A DNA stretch of 64,000 nucleotides from Psettodes erumei (GCA_016785225.1 JAFBJZ010000354.1:2766001-2830000), one strand, 5' to 3'. Positions 36,180-48,199 are shown, numbered from the stretch's first letter. Notes: generated by a model from the sequence alone, not told the origin. Made by a program: numbers and translations.

Positions 36180-37560
36180 GGGGTCCTCTTTTTAAAGAAA
36201 CCACCCTCTGTCCACCTCTCTGTCTTTATTTCGCACTCTCCCTTTGCCTTTCTCCAGCTTCACCTAAGAGACTTTCAAGGCTCTGAAAGCCCGAGCAGAG
36301 CCCGACTTCTGAAAGTTCTTCATGTGGGTTTGAAAAGTCAAAGAAGACAGCGCTTTGTATAAATGCTAAAGGAAAACATGACTAGCCCTGGATAGCAGCA
36401 CGAGCACCGTATGACATGTTTTATGCATGGCCGCCGGGTCTCCGAGGTCAGGGAGTTTCACATCAACAAAGTGTGGAGGGTGGCTAAAGGTGAGAGGCGC
36501 ACTGGCAGAGGGCGCAGGGGGCTGGGGAGGGAGGAAGCGAGACGAGGTGCGGGGCAGGAGGAAGTGGACTCGGAGTAAACATTCGTAGATTCAAGCAGCG
36601 ATTTCAGTCACGGAGGGAAACTTTTTTTTCCCTGATAAAAATGGGATATAGCAGTAGGACAGAAGACACATGCAATACAATACAATCCCAGGAAGTGTTT
36701 CCATTCACAGGTATAACCTACCTGAAAACACTGGTGAAGGGTCTGACTTTGGTGACAACCATCGCTCACCCGCCATCAATTTGCTCTGCCTGAGGAGTGA
36801 TTTGAGGATCACGGGGGCGTTAAATGATGAAGATCGCGGCTCGTGTGCCAGGACAGCTGAGCACAAATGTGTCAGTCACGAGACAAAACCAACCGCGAAA
36901 AAAGAAGGTTTGGCGAGCAGCAGAATTCAAGAGGAGATCAAACGTGTGCAGCAGTTAAATAAACACAGCAGCAGAAGATGGAGGACGACGGTTGGTCAAG
37001 TTTGTTATCTGACACACAAAGGAGACCAACAAGTATCCAACAACTGGGTCTAACAATAGCCCGAACACTTGAGCACCCTGTGCTCTGATCTCTCCTCCTT
37101 CTCCTTTTATCTGTTTAAGTACACGCGCACACAAAAACACAGCCTCTTGGACTGCGCCGCACTAATTGCGAGATCATAAACAAAATCAAAGGGAGCTGCA
37201 CTTGGAACGTGGAGGGGAGCTCCACGTTCCTTTCTTTAATGTTATTCGGTGAAGTGAATTTGGGTCCAGCTCACCTCTGCTCGTCCTGCTTTGTCAGAGA
37301 AGCTTTTTAAGAACCACAGTCTCCATCAACCGGCTTTCTTTTCTGAACTGCAGCTCTTCCTGAGATGGTAGACCAGCACCAAAAGTCTAAAAGTTCCAGT
37401 TTGAATTATTTTCTAAACCGCATCCATTTCAAAAGTGAAAGTTAACCACAGCAATTCTTTTTTTTTCATTCATTCCTCCTCTGCAATACGTACCAGCTTA
37501 TTCTAATGCTATCTTTGATGGCATGTCTCATGTTTATATTCCATGGGAATATCTAAAGTG
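36180..37560. other. Non-coding DNA without clear features
   Basis: Mixed composition. One 127-codon open frame (36670-37053) lacks motifs and splice-flanked boundaries, so I do not call it a gene. Confidence 0.3.
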
Positions 37561-38099
37561 GTCTGAATGGTGAAAGCGCTGCATTGTGTCCCAAAACACT
37601 GCAATCAGGGGATGATCTCACGTATGCAAAACAGGGTGTACGAGCGGACCCCATCGCTTTCACGTTTGACAGAGTACCTTTCCCCGTTGAATACATTAGA
37701 GGCCTCCAACAAATGAATGCCCGCTCACTTCCCCGGCGCCCCCGGAATCACGGCAGCCGGCGTGGAAAACAACGATTCGTCCCCATTACGTTTTTCATCA
37801 TACCTGCCTGGGCGGATATCCACCCCTCCGTCCGCCACGAGACGAGAGCCCAAACACACGTCTCCAACCTACGGCAGCTACCTGCACGCCACATTTGTGC
37901 CAACACCTTGAACCCTTGCAAAATAACTCTGACTGAGATTTCTGAATGACGAGCAGCTGGGGGTGAAGATTCAAAGCTCTGCATGTGCAGGATGCTCGGG
38001 AGTGACAGAGGGGGGGTGGGAGAGGACAAGAAACGAGGCAGCAGCAAACATAAGCAGAAATGACGGTGATGACTGGGGGGGGCGAGGAGGACATCTATC

Positions 38100-38270
38100 C
38101 CCCTTTAAGTCCACCTTATTGGTGAGTGGTGACCCTGGACGCGGGGCTATTGTCTAGGCTCCTTATCATAATGTAGGCTGTGTTGTCTTCTCCATTACAC
38201 CTCGGCCATTCAATTAGCCCCCATTACCATAGTAATAGAGCGCTGCGTCGCCGGGGTCAGGACTGACAAG
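38100..38270. promoter_or_regulatory. Candidate CNE with RFX-like X-box
   Basis: Contains CCTTATCATAATG, CAATTAG (38211-38217) and ATTACCATAGTAAT (38223-38236), a near-palindrome resembling the RFX X-box. GA-rich low complexity starts just downstream. Confidence 0.4.
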
Positions 38271-38293
38271 GGGAGGAGGAGAGCGGTCAGAGG

Positions 38294-38322
38294 GGGAGAG
38301 AGAGAGAGGGAGAGGGAGAGAG
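38294..38322. repeat. (GA)n-rich microsatellite
   Basis: GA array with GGG interruptions. Confidence 0.85.
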
Positions 38323-38899
38323 ATGTCAGTGTACCTGTAGGCACACAGCCTCTATTACGGCCCCCTCCCCCCAAAAAACACAAGACCAAAGTCAGGGATG
38401 GGTGACATTAGGAGGTGGAATCATTATCAGAGAACAGTGAAGATGCGGGGGGGGGCCTCAACATTTTAAGATGACGGACGCCGTCCGAGCAGTCTCGCCA
38501 TCAGCTGGGGATGCAAACAGGCGCAGTGACCGTGTGAGTCACGGAGCATCCCGAGCAAACACACAAATTCGGGGCAGAAGTTAAAAAAAAAAAAAAGCAA
38601 CTCGCAAAAGTTGGCCGGTTCTACGTGCCCGTTCTTCCAGACGTCGATGGCAAGTGGTAGTGATTACCAATAATGAGCGTTGTACAACAAATAGCAACGC
38701 CAGAAGACTGCCGTTGGTAGTGCATTCTTCAAAAGGGAAGGGTGGGGGGTGAGGATGATGACACTGAGATAGTGTGAGTCCCGGTCTGCGTCTTCTTTTG
38801 CTTTGTGCGTTTGTTGTTGGTTGCAACCTCTTTTTTTCTCAGCAAAAACCTCGGGAAAACAGATCTATGATAGCTAAAGACGTTCAGAAAGGGGAAGCA

Positions 38900-39060
38900 G
38901 GTTTCTCATCTCGAAACACAGGTGGGCAGCGGCTGCAGGTCGAACCCGTGATTTGCATGGGCCATATCGGCAGCTTGGTTTTCCCTCCCCGCTTCTCCCG
39001 GCCCAACGTCTTATCGCCATTTTTCGCCGCTTTATCACCATAATTTCTCCCCTTTATCTC
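38900..39060. promoter_or_regulatory. Candidate CNE
   Basis: Unique block with GATTTGCATGGG (POU-like), CTTATCGCCATTTTTCGCC and CTTTATCACCATAATTTC. A pyrimidine-rich tail follows. Confidence 0.3.
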
Positions 39061-39292
39061 GCTCTGTCTCTCTCCATTATCAGTCTGCCTAAAACTCAAT
39101 AACGTTTCCCACCAGCTTGTCCTTCATGCCCTATTTTCCCCCGTGTCCCCCTCGTGCCTGGAAACTCTTCCGAACTCCCTTCCTCTCTGCCTTGTGCCCT
39201 CCCCGTCCATTGCCAGGTCGTGTGCCAGGCAACCGCTGCCTGTCCGCATGTCGCCCTGTCGCGGCTGCCACTTTCTGGCACTGTACCCACGT

Positions 39293-39294
<2 letters not shown>

Positions 39295-39330
<36 letters not shown>

Positions 39331-39364
39331 GAGATGGGAGAGAGGGCGAGAGAGAGAGAGAGAG
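39295..39364. repeat. (GA)n microsatellite
   Basis: GA array 39295-39327, a degenerate middle, and a second GA run 39350-39364. Confidence 0.95.
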
Positions 39365-39429
39365 ACAGGGAGGAAGGCGAGGGGCAAAGAAGAAAGGCAA
39401 GGAAACAAGGGAACGCATGCAGATGCAGA

Positions 39430-39545
39430 GCCCATCTCGTTTACAAATATGCAAATGCTGTTGCCTTTGTGATATGCAAATGAGAGATTACAGAGCGCTA
39501 ATTAGGGTCAAAAGAACTGTTCACGTCAATTAGGGGAGAATGAAA
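39430..39545. promoter_or_regulatory. Candidate CNE: twin POU octamers and homeodomain sites
   Basis: Two perfect octamers ATGCAAAT at 39449-39456 and 39474-39481 (25 bp apart), then CTAATTAG (39498-39505) and CAATTAG (39527-39533), with GCCTTTGTG between the octamers as a possible SOX-type core. Known: octamers bind POU factors, and SOX-POU pairs drive neural and stem-cell enhancers. Inference: this is among the most enhancer-like segments in the window. Confidence 0.5.
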
Positions 39546-40599
39546 AAACGATCCCCACTCTCGCTGGCCCCCAGCCCCCAACCCCTGCCACGGATATCCT
39601 CGGCTTTTGTCTTTAAAAAAATGGAGACATGAAAAAGACAAATAATGAGAGACATGCGTACAAGGGGCAGGACACCGGCATTTGGATAACCAGCATGCAT
39701 TCTGGAAGGGGCAGAGGTCCGGGTTCGTTTCAGTGGGAACGCCACGATTGGCTTTCGGGGTAGAAACATGATAAGCATGAATGACAAAGCAATGCTGGGT
39801 CTCTCCCCAAAGAAACGCGGTTCTGACGACGCATACTTCACCTCTTGTCCTTCGCTTCCGAACCGATGTTCTGAATTCAGTCCCGGTGCCAGTGCAACAC
39901 TTCACTGAACTCCGTCATGTATTTTTAACGGTCGGTATCGATGTATTGAAGAAAAAAGTTTGTTTTCTGAATTTATTAACATCGTAATTCTTATCTAATA
40001 ATCTCCTGCATGCTGTTACTTTTCATTTCATGATAAAATAATTGCACCATCCAAATTCTGGGATGCAGCACCTCTGAACAAGTTGGTACTTCTGGTTCGT
40101 TTGGTTCCGTGTTGTCAGCCAATCAGCTTTTAGGGAGCACGGACCGTGGCCGATTTTTTATGCAGGCTGTGTGACAGGGATCAAATACGTATAACACCAT
40201 AAAGGTTTTCTCAATCCAACATCTCATAAAATTCTGATAAAAGTTAAAATGCAACAAGACCATGGCAATATGTGGCTGTGGTACATCCACTCCACAATGC
40301 CTTATCTGAAATTCCCATCAGCCCTCGGACCCCACCACCTGCCAGTTATTGTCTATTTTATTTTAATAAAATATAGCTGGCTGGTTCGGTGCGAGTAAGA
40401 ATCCGGCCAGTAGCATATTTAGATGAGGACAAAAGAAAAACTTACAATATTTTATACAGCAAGTATTAGACAATAAGGGGGACAGAAAAGATCAGAGGGT
40501 GAATGACAGAAAGAGGCACACCATTTTTTTTGTTTCCCCTGACCCTTTTCTTTCCATCACTCCCTCCTTTGTCAGTGGGTCTGAGTAGAAAGTGCTTGA

Positions 40600-40735
40600 G
40601 GTACACACTGTAATATTTGCATCCTAATGACCCCTCCAGTGGCCCCCGAGGCTGGGCCCTCTGCATTACCCAGAGATCAATTAGGGCCAGGGCCTGGTGT
40701 CTGCTGTGCCCCATTATAAACCCCTACCAACTTTC
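40600..40735. promoter_or_regulatory. Candidate CNE
   Basis: Contains CATCCTAATGACC, CTGCATTACCC, GATCAATTAGG (CAATTAGG 40678-40685) and CATTATAAACCCC in about 110 bp, bounded by a (CT)n run on the right. Confidence 0.42.
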
Positions 40736-40859
40736 TCTCTCTCTCTCGCTCGCGTTGTCGCTCCCCTTGCTCTCCCACGCGTCCTTCATCCGCACCTCCA
40801 CCTCCTCACATCTCTGACATGCCTACCGCGGCTCAAACATGCGCACGCTGAGCCCCGGT

Positions 40860-41160
40860 CGCGGGCCGCGGGAGCGCACACACCTCCCGTTAATAATACG
40901 CACAAAATCTGGCGCTGTGCGCCGCTGTCACTCTCTCTATGAGCCTCCGTGGTGTAATGGAGAGGTGAAGGATGGGCAGGATCAGTCCACAGAGTTTTCT
41001 CTCTGTGCAATTCCTTCTCAGCCTTGTTGCTGGGCAAAGCTGCACAAAGACCCGACTGTGAAATATACATCCTTTGACAGAGCCATGTGTTCATAAGGCT
41101 CTTGTGGCTGCCAATCACACCTATATAAAAGCACGGTGATTCAACCAGGGGATGAAGAAC
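40860..41160. promoter_or_regulatory. Candidate regulatory block with TATA-like word
   Basis: Unique sequence from CCGTTAATAATACGC to GAACTTTGACTAAGG. CCAATCAC at 41111-41118 is followed by TATATAAAAG at 41122-41131, which fits a TATA box well, but the CCAAT word is closer than usual and no exon follows that I can recognise. It could be an enhancer or a minor promoter. Confidence 0.3.
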
Positions 41161-41699
41161 TTTGACTAAGGATACGCAGAGCTGCAGTGCGCCTCAGCTC
41201 TCCTTTTTGCCCCCTCCACATGTTGCATGTGAGCTTTGTCAAAGACAGAGCTGTGGAGCCGTTTAATCAGGCCGGGAACCATGAACTCGCGCTGCTGTAG
41301 CAAACAACGCCGTTAGATTTTTCTCAAGTTGTCTCTGACCATCAGATTAAAAAACACACAAGTGCGTATACAAACACACGGCTCGCTCTCACGCGATGCA
41401 TTACAATGGAAGTGCGGCTTCGGGGTTGAGGTCACGGTCCTCGGATTCTGAAGCACGACTGAGGTCTGTATCTGTGTGCACAACTGAAACTCCTATTCTT
41501 TGGAGTGAGTGATGCAGTGCTGCGAGTGAGTAAGCGAAGAGTGGCGGCCTGAAAATCCCAAACAGCACGCGGCAGCCTCCATACTGGCGCTCCGAAGTAA
41601 ATGAAGCACTTTGTCTCTATCTCAGCGTTGTAGCGCACAACTAAGTTGAGCTTGGAATCAAGTAAGTCAAGTTTTCAACCGCATTGCTCCACACAAAAG

Positions 41700-41860
41700 C
41701 TGCACACAGGGAGAAGGAGCTAGCCTAGCTCCGTTCAAAGGCAACAGAATATGTCAGAAATTCTAAAGCTAGCTAAATAACGTCTGTACAAAACAGAAAG
41801 TATAAAAATGACACAGTGCACTTGTACGTGGGGTGATGTGTCTACCACGTAGGTCAGGTG
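41700..41860. mobile_element. Relict of a common fish interspersed repeat
   Basis: GCTAGCCTAGCTCCGTTCAA, then AGGCAACAGAATATG, TCTAAAGCTAGCTAAATAAC, and CTGTACAAAACAGAAAGTAT in order resemble, from memory, a repeat abundant in percomorph fish (CTAGCTCCGTCCAAAGGTAAC, then TCTAAAGCTCACTAATTAAC, then a CTGTACAAAAAC block). Strongly decayed; class not assigned. Confidence 0.5.
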
Positions 41861-43680
41861 CAGTAAAACGGTGAAAGAGAGAAGAAGCTTTACACTCAGT
41901 TTTGTACAAGACAGAACTAGAAAGACGTTAATAGTCTTCTTCCATCAACCTTTGTTGAGTGGGAAAAGCAGCGAATCCCTGTGAACACAACAGCAATATG
42001 CACACCTGTCTTTAAATTCCTTGATGGAGAGAGGCCAGGCACTACTCTCTCAATGCCATATGATTTTCCCTGGGGCCCCTTCTGCATGCCCGCCCACGTC
42101 TCGGCCATTCAGCGCTGAAGGACATTTTTAACTTACGCACTTTGTAACTCAGGGTATGTACTTTCAACATTCAAAGGCTATTATGCTTGAAGTTGCTTAA
42201 AAGGTCGAACTATTGGTCATTCAACGTTTCAAGGGTCCACAGAATAAGGTTATTTTTACTGGTATACAAAGTTTAGTTTTCATTAGTTTGGAATAATTTT
42301 TCATCAAAGTAAGACAACTTTGGATAAGCACTATTCAATATTACGCTCCTAAAATTCAGGGCAGTGCATTACCCACAGTGTATTTTAGTTTCGGTACCCT
42401 GGAGAGGAGAAGCTGATTTTAACGACTTTCTCACCTGGTTTTTGGCTGACTTTTTTTTTTTTTTTTTTACAAACTGATATTTATGACACATTTAGAATCT
42501 TGTCACTGACAGTGTATACCATTAACGTGGGCTGTTTGATTTTTAATTGTTTTTTAAAGAAGGGCCACATACGAGAATGCTACTGTTTTGTGACCACAAT
42601 GTCGCAGCAAGTCACCGCTGTGTCTCGGTCGGCTCTCGGCGGGTCATCAGGTCTTTTACCCACGAACGAGAGGACCGGCCCCGTCTGACTTGGATGCATC
42701 CAGAAGCTGTTATGGTAATGCCTTTTATCCAGTTGTTTCGCCAGGTGGTGGAAAGTCCCCCTTGTTATTTCCTCCTGAGATTAACTGGGTGTGCACAGAT
42801 TCTGTACTGCTGCCTCAGCTGCAATGCAGCCACCCTCCTGCAATATTCATGCATATATCTGGGAGCTGCTGATACAAGATTACACCTCTTAGAGGAAAAA
42901 CGCTGCTCTCCGGAGTCAGTTTCAAGAGCAACAAAGTGAAAGTAATAGGTGTCAAATTTAGAAAGAAATGTTTAATTGTGCTAGAGTTGCAATGAGAGTT
43001 TGTTTTTTGTTTTTGTTTTTGGGGGGGGGGTTGTCCAGACCGACTTCAATCAGTGAGAAAATAATTTACAAATTACATGAAAGCATTTTCCCAAGCAAAC
43101 TCATTGAAATCCACTAGAATCTGTGAGGACAAAACAGCTACTCAGATACCGCTATTCATATTCTGCGGGAAAATCCAGTCATTTTGCCTTTCATGTACTT
43201 CAAGAGTACAACTCCTGCCTTTTCATTTTGGGGAATTGATTCTAAATTTTTAAGCCTCTGCGACGTATTTAAAAATCTGTTGTCACCTGCTGTTACCAAC
43301 GTAAGATGACAAATGCATGGCTACCTACGAAGGACGGCCTCTGTCTGTGAAACAATAAATAGTCGATAATAGTGAAATTTTATTTGCATATATCTGAACT
43401 GGTGCTCACCGTGACTACTGCCTACATTTTTCGAGGGGAGTAAGTCACCCTCTCTTTTACTGTTCTTTGTTTACATTCATGTCATTGCCACCGATGCACA
43501 GTCGGTTTCCGCGCTTTGCTGTTTGTGTCCACTTTTCTGAAGACACTCAATTAACTTCCATTCAGGCCAATGCCTCTAATCCCAGCCCAAAATGCAAACA
43601 TGCAACTTTTCTCCACACGAGCACCAGTTAAAAACGTTATAGGTGGGCTGTGTACTGTGGTCATCTCAAGTATGGTTAAA
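41861..43680. other. AT-rich non-coding DNA
   Basis: No gene supported. Contains a T-run (about 42451-42468), a T/G-rich stretch ending in a G-run (about 43001-43030) and CAATATTCATGCATATAT (42841-42858), a POU-like word. A 130-codon open frame at 42547-42939 lacks motifs. Confidence 0.3.
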
Positions 43681-43699
43681 TCAGTCCACAAACACACAA

Positions 43700-43720
43700 A
43701 CACACACACACACACACACA
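43700..43720. repeat. (AC)n microsatellite
   Basis: Short AC array. Confidence 0.9.
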
Positions 43721-43880
43721 TACGGGTACACACACTCACAAATGCAGACAGTCAGCGTATTCTCCGGCAATCATCCCTTAAAAGTCTCATCTTTCACTGT
43801 GGACAGCTCCGTTTGAGCTGAGGGACAGATTTAGAGTGGCAGTAACAGAGTGGTTTGTAGTGTGAGTTTCGTGGGCAGCG

Positions 43881-43903
43881 CGTGTGTGTGTGTGTGTGTG
43901 TGT
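43881..43903. repeat. (GT)n microsatellite
   Basis: Short GT array about 160 bp from a complementary AC array. Confidence 0.9.
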
Positions 43904-44120
43904 CTGCATGTTTATGAGCGCAGATGCCTGTGTCTCATGCAAATGCACTGCGCAGACACACTGCTGCACCACGAGTTTATTTTGTGCGCACCTTGTATGC
44001 GAGTGTGCGGGTCTGTCACTTACACCTCCCACAACATGTCACAACACTATTTGACTTTTTTCATTGACGTGCGCTGGACAATGCAGGTTTCTGATCAGCG
44101 TCCCCCGCACCGGGCCCCAC

Positions 44121-44152
44121 GGAGGAGGGGGAGGAGGGGGAGGAGGGGGAGG
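44121..44152. repeat. 9-bp G-rich tandem repeat (GGAGGGGGA)n
   Basis: Three tandem copies of a GGAGGGGGA unit plus a partial one. At least four G-runs in a row make a G-quadruplex plausible on the + strand. Confidence 0.85.
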
Positions 44153-44679
44153 CCAGCCCCTGGGGCCCGGGGACTCGATCCCTGCTGCCTGCCCTCTCAT
44201 CTCTGCTCCGAAGGTCCCTCTCCACTTCTCACCAGTTGTCAATCAAAAGCCACAGATGGAAAGTGCGTAGGGGAAGACACAACAGAAGCTGGGGGGGTTA
44301 TAGAGGTTAGCATGTAAAGCGCTCACTAACTCAGATACCAATCATGGCTCTCCAAACATAGGGGAGGTAGGAGTACTTGTGAGGTTTTTGGCTTAAATAC
44401 ATTTTTTTAATGCAGAAAATGATTTCTGAACTGCTTGAATGAAACCTGTATGTGATTATTTCGTGAGCTCAGCTGCTCTTGTGCATGACAGTAAAACCTA
44501 CATCAAGACGTTGGCTGCACTCACTCACTGAGGTGGAGGACAGACTTTCAACTGAGGATAAAACACAGAAAAAAAACAGAAATATATTCTGTGATGTAAA
44601 ATAGTGCCCTGCATTTCATTCCCGAGCAGCTGCCCTGAGGTCAGATCAGTGCCTTCAATAAAAAAAAAAAGACCAACAT

Positions 44680-44850
44680 CTGGTTTGCTGGAGAAGTGAA
44701 GTCATTGTGCAAATCATTGGACTTCGGGGGCCTGCTGATCACTGGCATTGATTCCTGCCTCGCCAGTCAATTAGATCAATGGGGCATCTTTAGGCCTGCT
44801 TAACCATGTGTCAACTGTCACACTTGGCTATCCCTTTCATTTTTACTCTA
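44680..44850. promoter_or_regulatory. Candidate CNE
   Basis: GTCAATTAGATCAATGG (around 44766-44782) sits in unique sequence with GCTGATCACTGGCATTG and CTTAACCATGTGTCAACTG (an E-box-like CATGTG). Homeodomain plus PBX-like words. Confidence 0.42.
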
Positions 44851-45254
44851 GCACATGCTGCCTGTGCACAGATGGTAACCTACACAGTCCACTACAGCCT
44901 GTGGAACCATAATCTGCAACTGATGAACAAAACAGATACCGAGGACTGAATAAAACCACTTCCTATTTGCCTCGTACGTCCCGCGGCTGTGTTTATCTTA
45001 CAAGTGTGACTGTTTCACTGCAATGACGGGAGCAGCACTCCTCTCTCTTTATGTGTTATACAATGACAGTCAAGCTTTTCTGTTCCACTCTGTTTTATTT
45101 CAAGTCTCACGAACCACGTGCCACGTACATTTTTGCATATTTTTACCTTTCAAATTGTATATTTCTCCTTCAACAACAGAGTTGAAGCAAGTGCAGGTGA
45201 AATGAGTCACAACTCACGAACCACGCATGTGCAGGGAATGTGTCAAAAGGACAC

Positions 45255-45400
45255 TTAAACAACTATTGACAACTGCTGCCCTTGCAGCCTTGCTGAAGGG
45301 CAATATTTGACAAGTGTCAACTACTGCCCTTGAGCAAAGCCACAATACCCAACACCCAAATCCTTCATCGAAGCCACTAAGTGTTTTTTGGGGCATACAA
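45255..45400. mobile_element. Relict resembling a fish interspersed repeat
   Basis: TGCCCTTGAGCAAAGCCAC (around 45324-45342), with an earlier, partly inverted echo TGCCCTTGCAGCC/GCTGAAGGGCA, resembles the GCCCTTGAGCAAGGCAC motif common in fish repeats. Family uncertain. Confidence 0.4.
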
Positions 45401-45720
45401 CTATTCTGTTTCCAAAGAGTACATTTTATGAAAGAATTTTGGCTCCTGCATTTCCAGGTTTTATCTGCACAGGAGCCTCCTCGTCGGTGGCTTTACTTAA
45501 CGTTAATTCAGTCATTGCTATAGCGTGTGTGTGAAGGTAAATTTGAAAACTTGAAAATATGTTGAGACTTTTTTTAACAGACAACAAAAGCAAAGGATCG
45601 GTGCAGTAATGAGTTTCCAAAACACAGACGCAGACCACATGCCAACACTGGAGTGCAGCTACCTTGTGACCTCCGTGCCCCTCCACAGCCAGCCTGCGCC
45701 CGCATACACCCACGCACGCA

Positions 45721-45722
<2 letters not shown>

Positions 45723-45779
<57 letters not shown>
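45723..45779. repeat. (AC)28 microsatellite, longest uninterrupted array
   Basis: About 57 bp of uninterrupted AC. Likely to be length-polymorphic. The + and - strand frames through it are Thr-His and Val-Cys runs and are not genes. Confidence 0.97.
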
Positions 45780-45781
<2 letters not shown>

Positions 45782-46069
45782 CGGCCCCATCCCGACAGCG
45801 GCCTGCGTCGAGACCATGGGAGACTGACCCCCCACCTCCTGGCCCACACACCCGTTTCCCCTCTTCCCTCTCTCCCCTCCCACTGACCCCCTCAGCGACG
45901 GACCATTGTTTACTTTCACTCTCCTCCACGGCCCTGCTGGTCCAGGGGGGGGCGGCCGAATCGTTACATTATTGTCTGGTCCTCCCTTGCGCCCCCCACC
46001 CCTCCCGACCCAGCCTGACCCCATTCACAGTCCTCAAAAGCACCATCTGTATCACCCAACAGTCAGGGA

Positions 46070-46190
46070 GTGAGGGAGAGGGAGAGATGGGGCAAGAAGG
46101 GGAAAGAAAACAAGGCGGGGAGAAAGGAGATGACGGCCGAGGGAGGGAGGGAGGGAGGGAGAGGGAGAGAAAGGGAGAGAGAACGAGAGG
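46070..46190. repeat. GGGA/GA-rich purine tract
   Basis: Purine-rich on the + strand, including a (GGGA)n run around 46140-46160. Confidence 0.75.
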
Positions 46191-46639
46191 CATCTGCCTG
46201 GGTGTTGCGCTGTCTGTCGGAAAGTATCTGTCAAATAGTTTTCACAGTGTGAAGGCTTCCCTGCTGCTTTCCTTTCTTCAAACATTGTGCTTATTGATTT
46301 TTTTCCTGCCTCCTTTTATACCTTCCTTCAATTTCTACTTTTCGCAATCGTCTAATCCTCCCCGCTTTTCCCCACTCTATTTCCTGTCTTTAAGTTTTTC
46401 TCAGACTATCCCATACCGCTGTTCCCTTGACCCGCTTCTCTGCGTTCCTGCCTCCCGCCTCCAGCCCCCCACCACCCCCCACCCCCCACCCCCCAAACTG
46501 CATCCTTCATCCTGCTGTAGTCTTGCACGAGCATTCCAGGGCCTCACGTATGGCTGCATGTGTGAGGAAGGCGGATTTTTCCCATGGGGCCGCAGGTGAA
46601 AACTGGGACTGACTCTGTCCGCCAAGGGACGCCATCTGT

Positions 46640-46955
46640 CCCTGTCGCCGCTCTCGCTAGAGGCGAGCCCCGTCACCCCTCCTCCGTGCCCCCCTGCATC
46701 CATCCATCCCACCCTCTGTCCGTCCACTCGCCGTCCCTCCCTTATGTTGGTCTACCGTGCTGAATCACCCAGGAATGCGCCCACCCCCCCGCCCCCCCGC
46801 CACCCCTCTTCCTTTCTTCGCTCTCGTTCTCCCTCCGTCCCGTCACTAATTCATCCCTCGCTCCCCCCTTCATTTCCCTCCCACTCTGCCTCCTTTTGCC
46901 TCGCCTCCACCCGTCTCTCTCTCTCCCCTTTCTTTCTCTCCATCTCTCTAATCAA
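46640..46955. repeat. Long C/T-rich tract
   Basis: About 300 bp strongly biased to C and T on the + strand, with runs such as CCCCCCGCCCCCCC. Low complexity. Confidence 0.7.
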
Positions 46956-46964
46956 TCATCCATA

Positions 46965-47200
46965 CATGACACCAGTGGCAAAATTATTAAATTATCATAC
47001 ATTTAGGATGAGCCCAGTGAGAACAAGGGATACTGTTTTAATTGCCTGCCCATGACCTCTAATTATGCATATCAGTGTATTAGTCTGATATTTGGAGGGA
47101 GTGAAGCCAACCGAGTTTGACATTTTCCAGTAGATAAAGCAATAATATGCATTAAGTGACTGTGATTTATTTAACAAATTGCCAGACATTACGACAACAA
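46965..47200. promoter_or_regulatory. Strong candidate CNE
   Basis: Contains CAAAATTATTAAATTATC, GTTTTAATTGCC, TAATTATGCATAT (47060-47072, homeodomain core fused to a POU-like half) and AATAATATGCATTAAGTG. It starts abruptly after the pyrimidine tract and has no simple repeats. Confidence 0.48.
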
Positions 47201-47429
47201 CGGCATGGCTTCAGGTTAATCTGTGAGACTGGCTGAAATAATATATTTTTTAAAACCTTCTTTTAAAACAAATTTGTGACTGCAGTACATGCTTTGCCTT
47301 ATGAAGGTAAACTTCAACAATGAATCACGCTCTGGTTGGGAGCTTTCAAAGTTATTTCTCAGACTTGGATCAGACCGCAGCCACAAAGTGGCTCGCAGTT
47401 TAATTAGTCCCCCAGACCCACGTAAACAA

Positions 47430-47620
47430 AACTCGTGAGGTCGCCCCGCGGGCCGCGAGCATGGGAACCGGAGGGGAGTCCCTCCGAGGTGCCGGGACCT
47501 GGGTCCAGATGTCAGCCCGGGTTCTGACTGCCCGTGATGGCCAACGGTCAGACCAGCGTTGAGGGGACAGTGAGAGCGCACTTTCACGTGGGAACCTGGC
47601 TGAGGCGCGCAGACAAACAA
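47430..47620. other. CpG-richer patch
   Basis: GTCGCCCCGCGGGCCGCGAGC-type sequence (split here at 47438-47460) and several further CpGs in about 190 bp, contrasting with AT-rich DNA before it. Could be a small CpG island. No promoter element or exon identified. Confidence 0.25.
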
Positions 47621-47701
47621 ATGCAGGGGCAGCTAAGTGTGAAACCTCCAAACTGTCACAGAGAGGGGTTAGAGAATGAGAGGATGATCACCCCCCTGCC
47701 C

Positions 47702-47702
<1 letters not shown>

Positions 47703-47738
<36 letters not shown>
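47703..47738. repeat. (AC)18 microsatellite
   Basis: Uninterrupted AC array. Confidence 0.95.
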
Positions 47739-47742
<4 letters not shown>

Positions 47743-47851
47743 TCACACTTCTTCCCCTTGACTCTCCCATCCTACAATCAACTCTCCTCCCACAGCCCCC
47801 CCAATCCAATGCGTCCAGACAGACATGCACAGAGACACGCAGTTACTTTGC

Positions 47852-47906
47852 CCCCCCCCACACACACAGACACACACACATACACAGACACACACAGACA
47901 CATCCA
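47852..47906. repeat. Degenerate (CA)n repeat
   Basis: C-run followed by CA dinucleotides interrupted by GA and TA. Confidence 0.85.
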
Positions 47907-48199
47907 CGGCACGCCCCCTGTCAATCAGAAACCCGAGTGTCAAGCAGTCACAGACACCGATGGAGAGAAAGGGAAGATGAAAAAATGGCTGGAAAAGTGG
48001 CCCGTCAGTCACTTTATCACTCTCTGCAACCCCCCCCCCACATTCTACGCAATGGCACAAAGAGGGACAAGAAAAGAGTGTGAGGGGAGCAAATGAGGAG
48101 GCGATAAGGAAGGAAAAGGCGAGTGGAGGGGTTGCTGCAGAGAAGAACTAAAGTGCCCCCATTTCTCACTGGTCGACTGCAACAAAGAGCCGGGCGGGA

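Noticed and set aside
40940..41010. tRNA-like A-box (TCCGTGGTGTAATGG)
   Set aside because: No matching B-box GGTTCGANTCC, no acceptor-stem pairing and no anticodon arm. Chance similarity.
45426..45929. 167-codon minus-strand open frame
   Set aside because: The centre is a Val-Cys run from the 57-bp AC array. Not credible.
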